From contig NZ_JAUOZU010000016.1 in assembly GCF_030551875.1 (NCBI RefSeq), positions 1 through 64,000 on the forward strand: a stretch of 64,000 bases of DNA. Reading direction: 5' to 3'. Below, piece by piece: positions 62,637 through 64,000 of this stretch (position 1 is the first letter of the stretch; each line of letters starts with the position of its first letter). Origin of the DNA: Fluviirhizobium alvei (GTDB lineage Bacteria > Pseudomonadota > Alphaproteobacteria > Rhizobiales > Rhizobiaceae). The notes below the pieces were generated by a model. That model was not told the DNA's origin. It ran no database searches and saw nothing but the letters and a program-made list of their open reading frames with translations. Both the position numbers and the translations under genes were made by a program.

Positions 62637-64000
62637 ATGGCTGTCGGCAAACTCTATATCGGACGCAAGGTCCGCGATCTCAGGCTCGAGAACCGCGCCA
62701 CGCAGGCGCAGTTCGCCGAACGGATCGGCATTTCGGTTTCCTATCTCAACCAGATCGAAAACAACCAGCGTCCGGTATCCGCCGCGGTGCTCCTGTCGCT
62801 CGCCGAAAAATTCAAGATCGATCTAGCCGACCTTTCTGCCGGGGAAGGCGACCGGCTGCTTTCGGCGCTGACGGAGACCCTGACCGATCCGATCTTCGAA
62901 CCTTTCAGCACCAGCCTGCAGGAACTGAAGCTGATTACCCAGAATGCACCGGGACTGGCGCACGCGCTGATCGCATGCCATCAGGCCTACCGCCACAATT
63001 CCGAACAGCTCGCCTCGATCGACCAGACTTTGGGTCGCGCTTCCGGCGTGTTTGAAAACACGCCCTATGAGGAAGTCCGCGACTTTTTCCATTTCGTCGA
63101 CAACTACATCCACGAAATCGATCTGAAGGCGGAGAAGCTCGCGACCGAACTCGGCATCGGCGATACCGATCTCAATCCGGCGCTCACAGCCTTTCTCGAG
63201 CGTGAGTATGGCGTGCGCATCGTCCGCTCGACCCGCGATGACGACATGATCCGCGCCTATGACCATCAGGCACGCGTGCTGACGCTGAATGCCTATCTTC
63301 CGGCGTCGACACGCGATTTCCAGATCGCCATGCAGATTGCCCAGCTCCATGCCGCCGATTCGATTGACCAGGTTGCAAAGCAGGCCGGTTTCCGGACGAG
63401 CGAGGCCATGGAAATCTGCAAGATCGGGCTGCACAATTATTTCGCCGGCGCGCTGATCCTGCCCTACCGCAAGTTCATGCAGGCCGCGCGCGATGTGCGG
63501 CATGACATCGATCTTCTTTCGCTGCGGTTCGGCGCCAGCCTCGAGCAGGTCTGCCACCGGCTTTCGACCCTGCAGCGCCCCGGCCTCAAGGGGGTTCCGA
63601 TTTTCTTTGCCCGCATCGATCGTGCCGGCAACATCACAAAACGCCATTCTGCTGCCAAATTGCAGTTCGCCCGCTTTGGTGCTGCCTGTCCGCTCTGGAA
63701 TGCCCATCAGGCATTCGAAATGCCGGGGCGCATCATCCGCCAGCTCGCAGAAACGCCGGACGGCGTGCGCTACCTGTCGCTTTCGACCCAGGTCACCAAG
63801 GGCGGGCGCGGCTTTCGCCTGTCGCAACAGCATTACGCGCTCGCGCTCGGCTGCGAGATTTCCTATGCCGATGCCTTCGTCTATGCCGACGGGCTCGATC
63901 TTACCAACAAGGCGGCCTTCGATCCGATCGGCATTTCCTGCCGGATCTGCGAGCGCACCAAATGCGCAAGCCGCGCCATGCCGCCGTTGAAGGGCCGGCT
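62637..64000 (+). CDS. Short-chain fatty acyl-CoA regulator ScfR/PccR (3' end outside window)
   Basis: About 455 residues are visible before the right edge. An N-terminal XRE-type helix-turn-helix (TQAQFAERIGISVSYLNQIENNQRP) is followed by an ImmA/IrrE-like middle region (AYDHQARVLTLNAYLP, QIAMQIAQLHAADSIDQ) and a C-terminal domain with the cysteine pattern SCRICERTKCASRA, which closes the ScfR family protein. Members sense CoA esters; position divergent from pccB identifies it with the propionyl-CoA-responsive PccR group. It probably activates pccB and represses itself. Confidence 0.9.
   Translation, partial: MAVGKLYIGRKVRDLRLENRATQAQFAERIGISVSYLNQIENNQRPVSAAVLLSLAEKFKIDLADLSAGEGDRLLSALTETLTDPIFEPFSTSLQELKLITQNAPGLAHALIACHQAYRHNSEQLASIDQTLGRASGVFENTPYEEVRDFFHFVDNYIHEIDLKAEKLATELGIGDTDLNPALTAFLEREYGVRIVRSTRDDDMIRAYDHQARVLTLNAYLPASTRDFQIAMQIAQLHAADSIDQVAKQAGFRTSEAMEICKIGLHNYFAGALILPYRKFMQAARDVRHDIDLLSLRFGASLEQVCHRLSTLQRPGLKGVPIFFARIDRAGNITKRHSAAKLQFARFGAACPLWNAHQAFEMPGRIIRQLAETPDGVRYLSLSTQVTKGGRGFRLSQQHYALALGCEISYADAFVYADGLDLTNKAAFDPIGISCRICERTKCASRAMPPLKGR

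Overview
The window is a gene-dense, high-GC stretch of chromosome from an alphaproteobacterium of the order Hyphomicrobiales, most likely Rhizobiaceae-like. The pointers are RbsC/RbsA-type sugar ABC operons, a complete Cpa/Tad pilus locus of the Caulobacter/Agrobacterium type, an ScfR-controlled propionyl-CoA pathway, many ATGA/TGATG translational overlaps, and rhizobial-style chemotaxis genes. Genus cannot be fixed from the sequence alone. I saw no insertion sequence, prophage, CRISPR array or rRNA; the only RNA gene is one tRNA-Ser(GGA).

Layout. (1) 1-4234, minus strand: a chemotaxis operon read as STAS protein, CheY, CheA, CheW and an MCP that runs off the left edge. (2) 4828-14401, minus strand: a catabolic operon with a ribose-type ABC importer (binding protein, permease, ATPase), a second permease fused to an SMP-30/strictosidine-synthase-like beta-propeller, a second free propeller enzyme, a zinc alcohol dehydrogenase and an aldehyde dehydrogenase. 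(3) 14575-21332: LysR regulator, CaiB/BaiF CoA-transferase, CitE-type lyase, MmgE/PrpD protein, acyl-CoA dehydrogenase and a FAS1-like hydratase, the same gene set as the Pseudomonas aeruginosa itaconate-degradation cluster. (4) 21354-24217: ArsR/SRPBCC pair, tRNA-Ser, small membrane protein, MsrA. (5) 24448-35544: nucleoside import and salvage: BMP-type binding protein behind a structured leader, ATPase, two permeases, cytidine deaminase, purine nucleoside phosphorylase, thymidine phosphorylase, then on the other strand uracil phosphoribosyltransferase, adenosine deaminase and phosphopentomutase; SlyX and a retropepsin-like protease are interleaved.

(6) 35655-48670: Tad pilus locus: two TadE-like minor pseudopilins and a stand-alone secretin-N-domain protein on the minus strand, then two Flp pilins, CpaA, B, C, D, E, F, TadB, TadC and a methyltransferase on the plus strand, closed by a TadD-like TPR lipoprotein on the minus strand. 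(7) 48810-54040: leucyl aminopeptidase, MarR regulator, NlpC/P60 hydrolase, an MhqO/MhqD-like dioxygenase-esterase pair and small proteins of unknown function. (8) 54191-64000: propionyl-CoA to succinyl-CoA: PccB, two paralogous small membrane proteins, PccA, an unknown protein, a ParDE toxin-antitoxin pair inserted on the opposite strand, methylmalonyl-CoA mutase and epimerase, and divergent from pccB the regulator ScfR/PccR, cut by the right edge.

Together the window reads as a chromosome region devoted to scavenging (sugar acid or polyol, itaconate, nucleosides, propionyl-CoA), plus motility and surface adhesion. The most unusual items are the permease-propeller fusion, the itaconate cluster with two enzymes of unclear role, a pseudoknot-capable leader before the nucleoside transporter, and the tandem membrane proteins between pccB and pccA.
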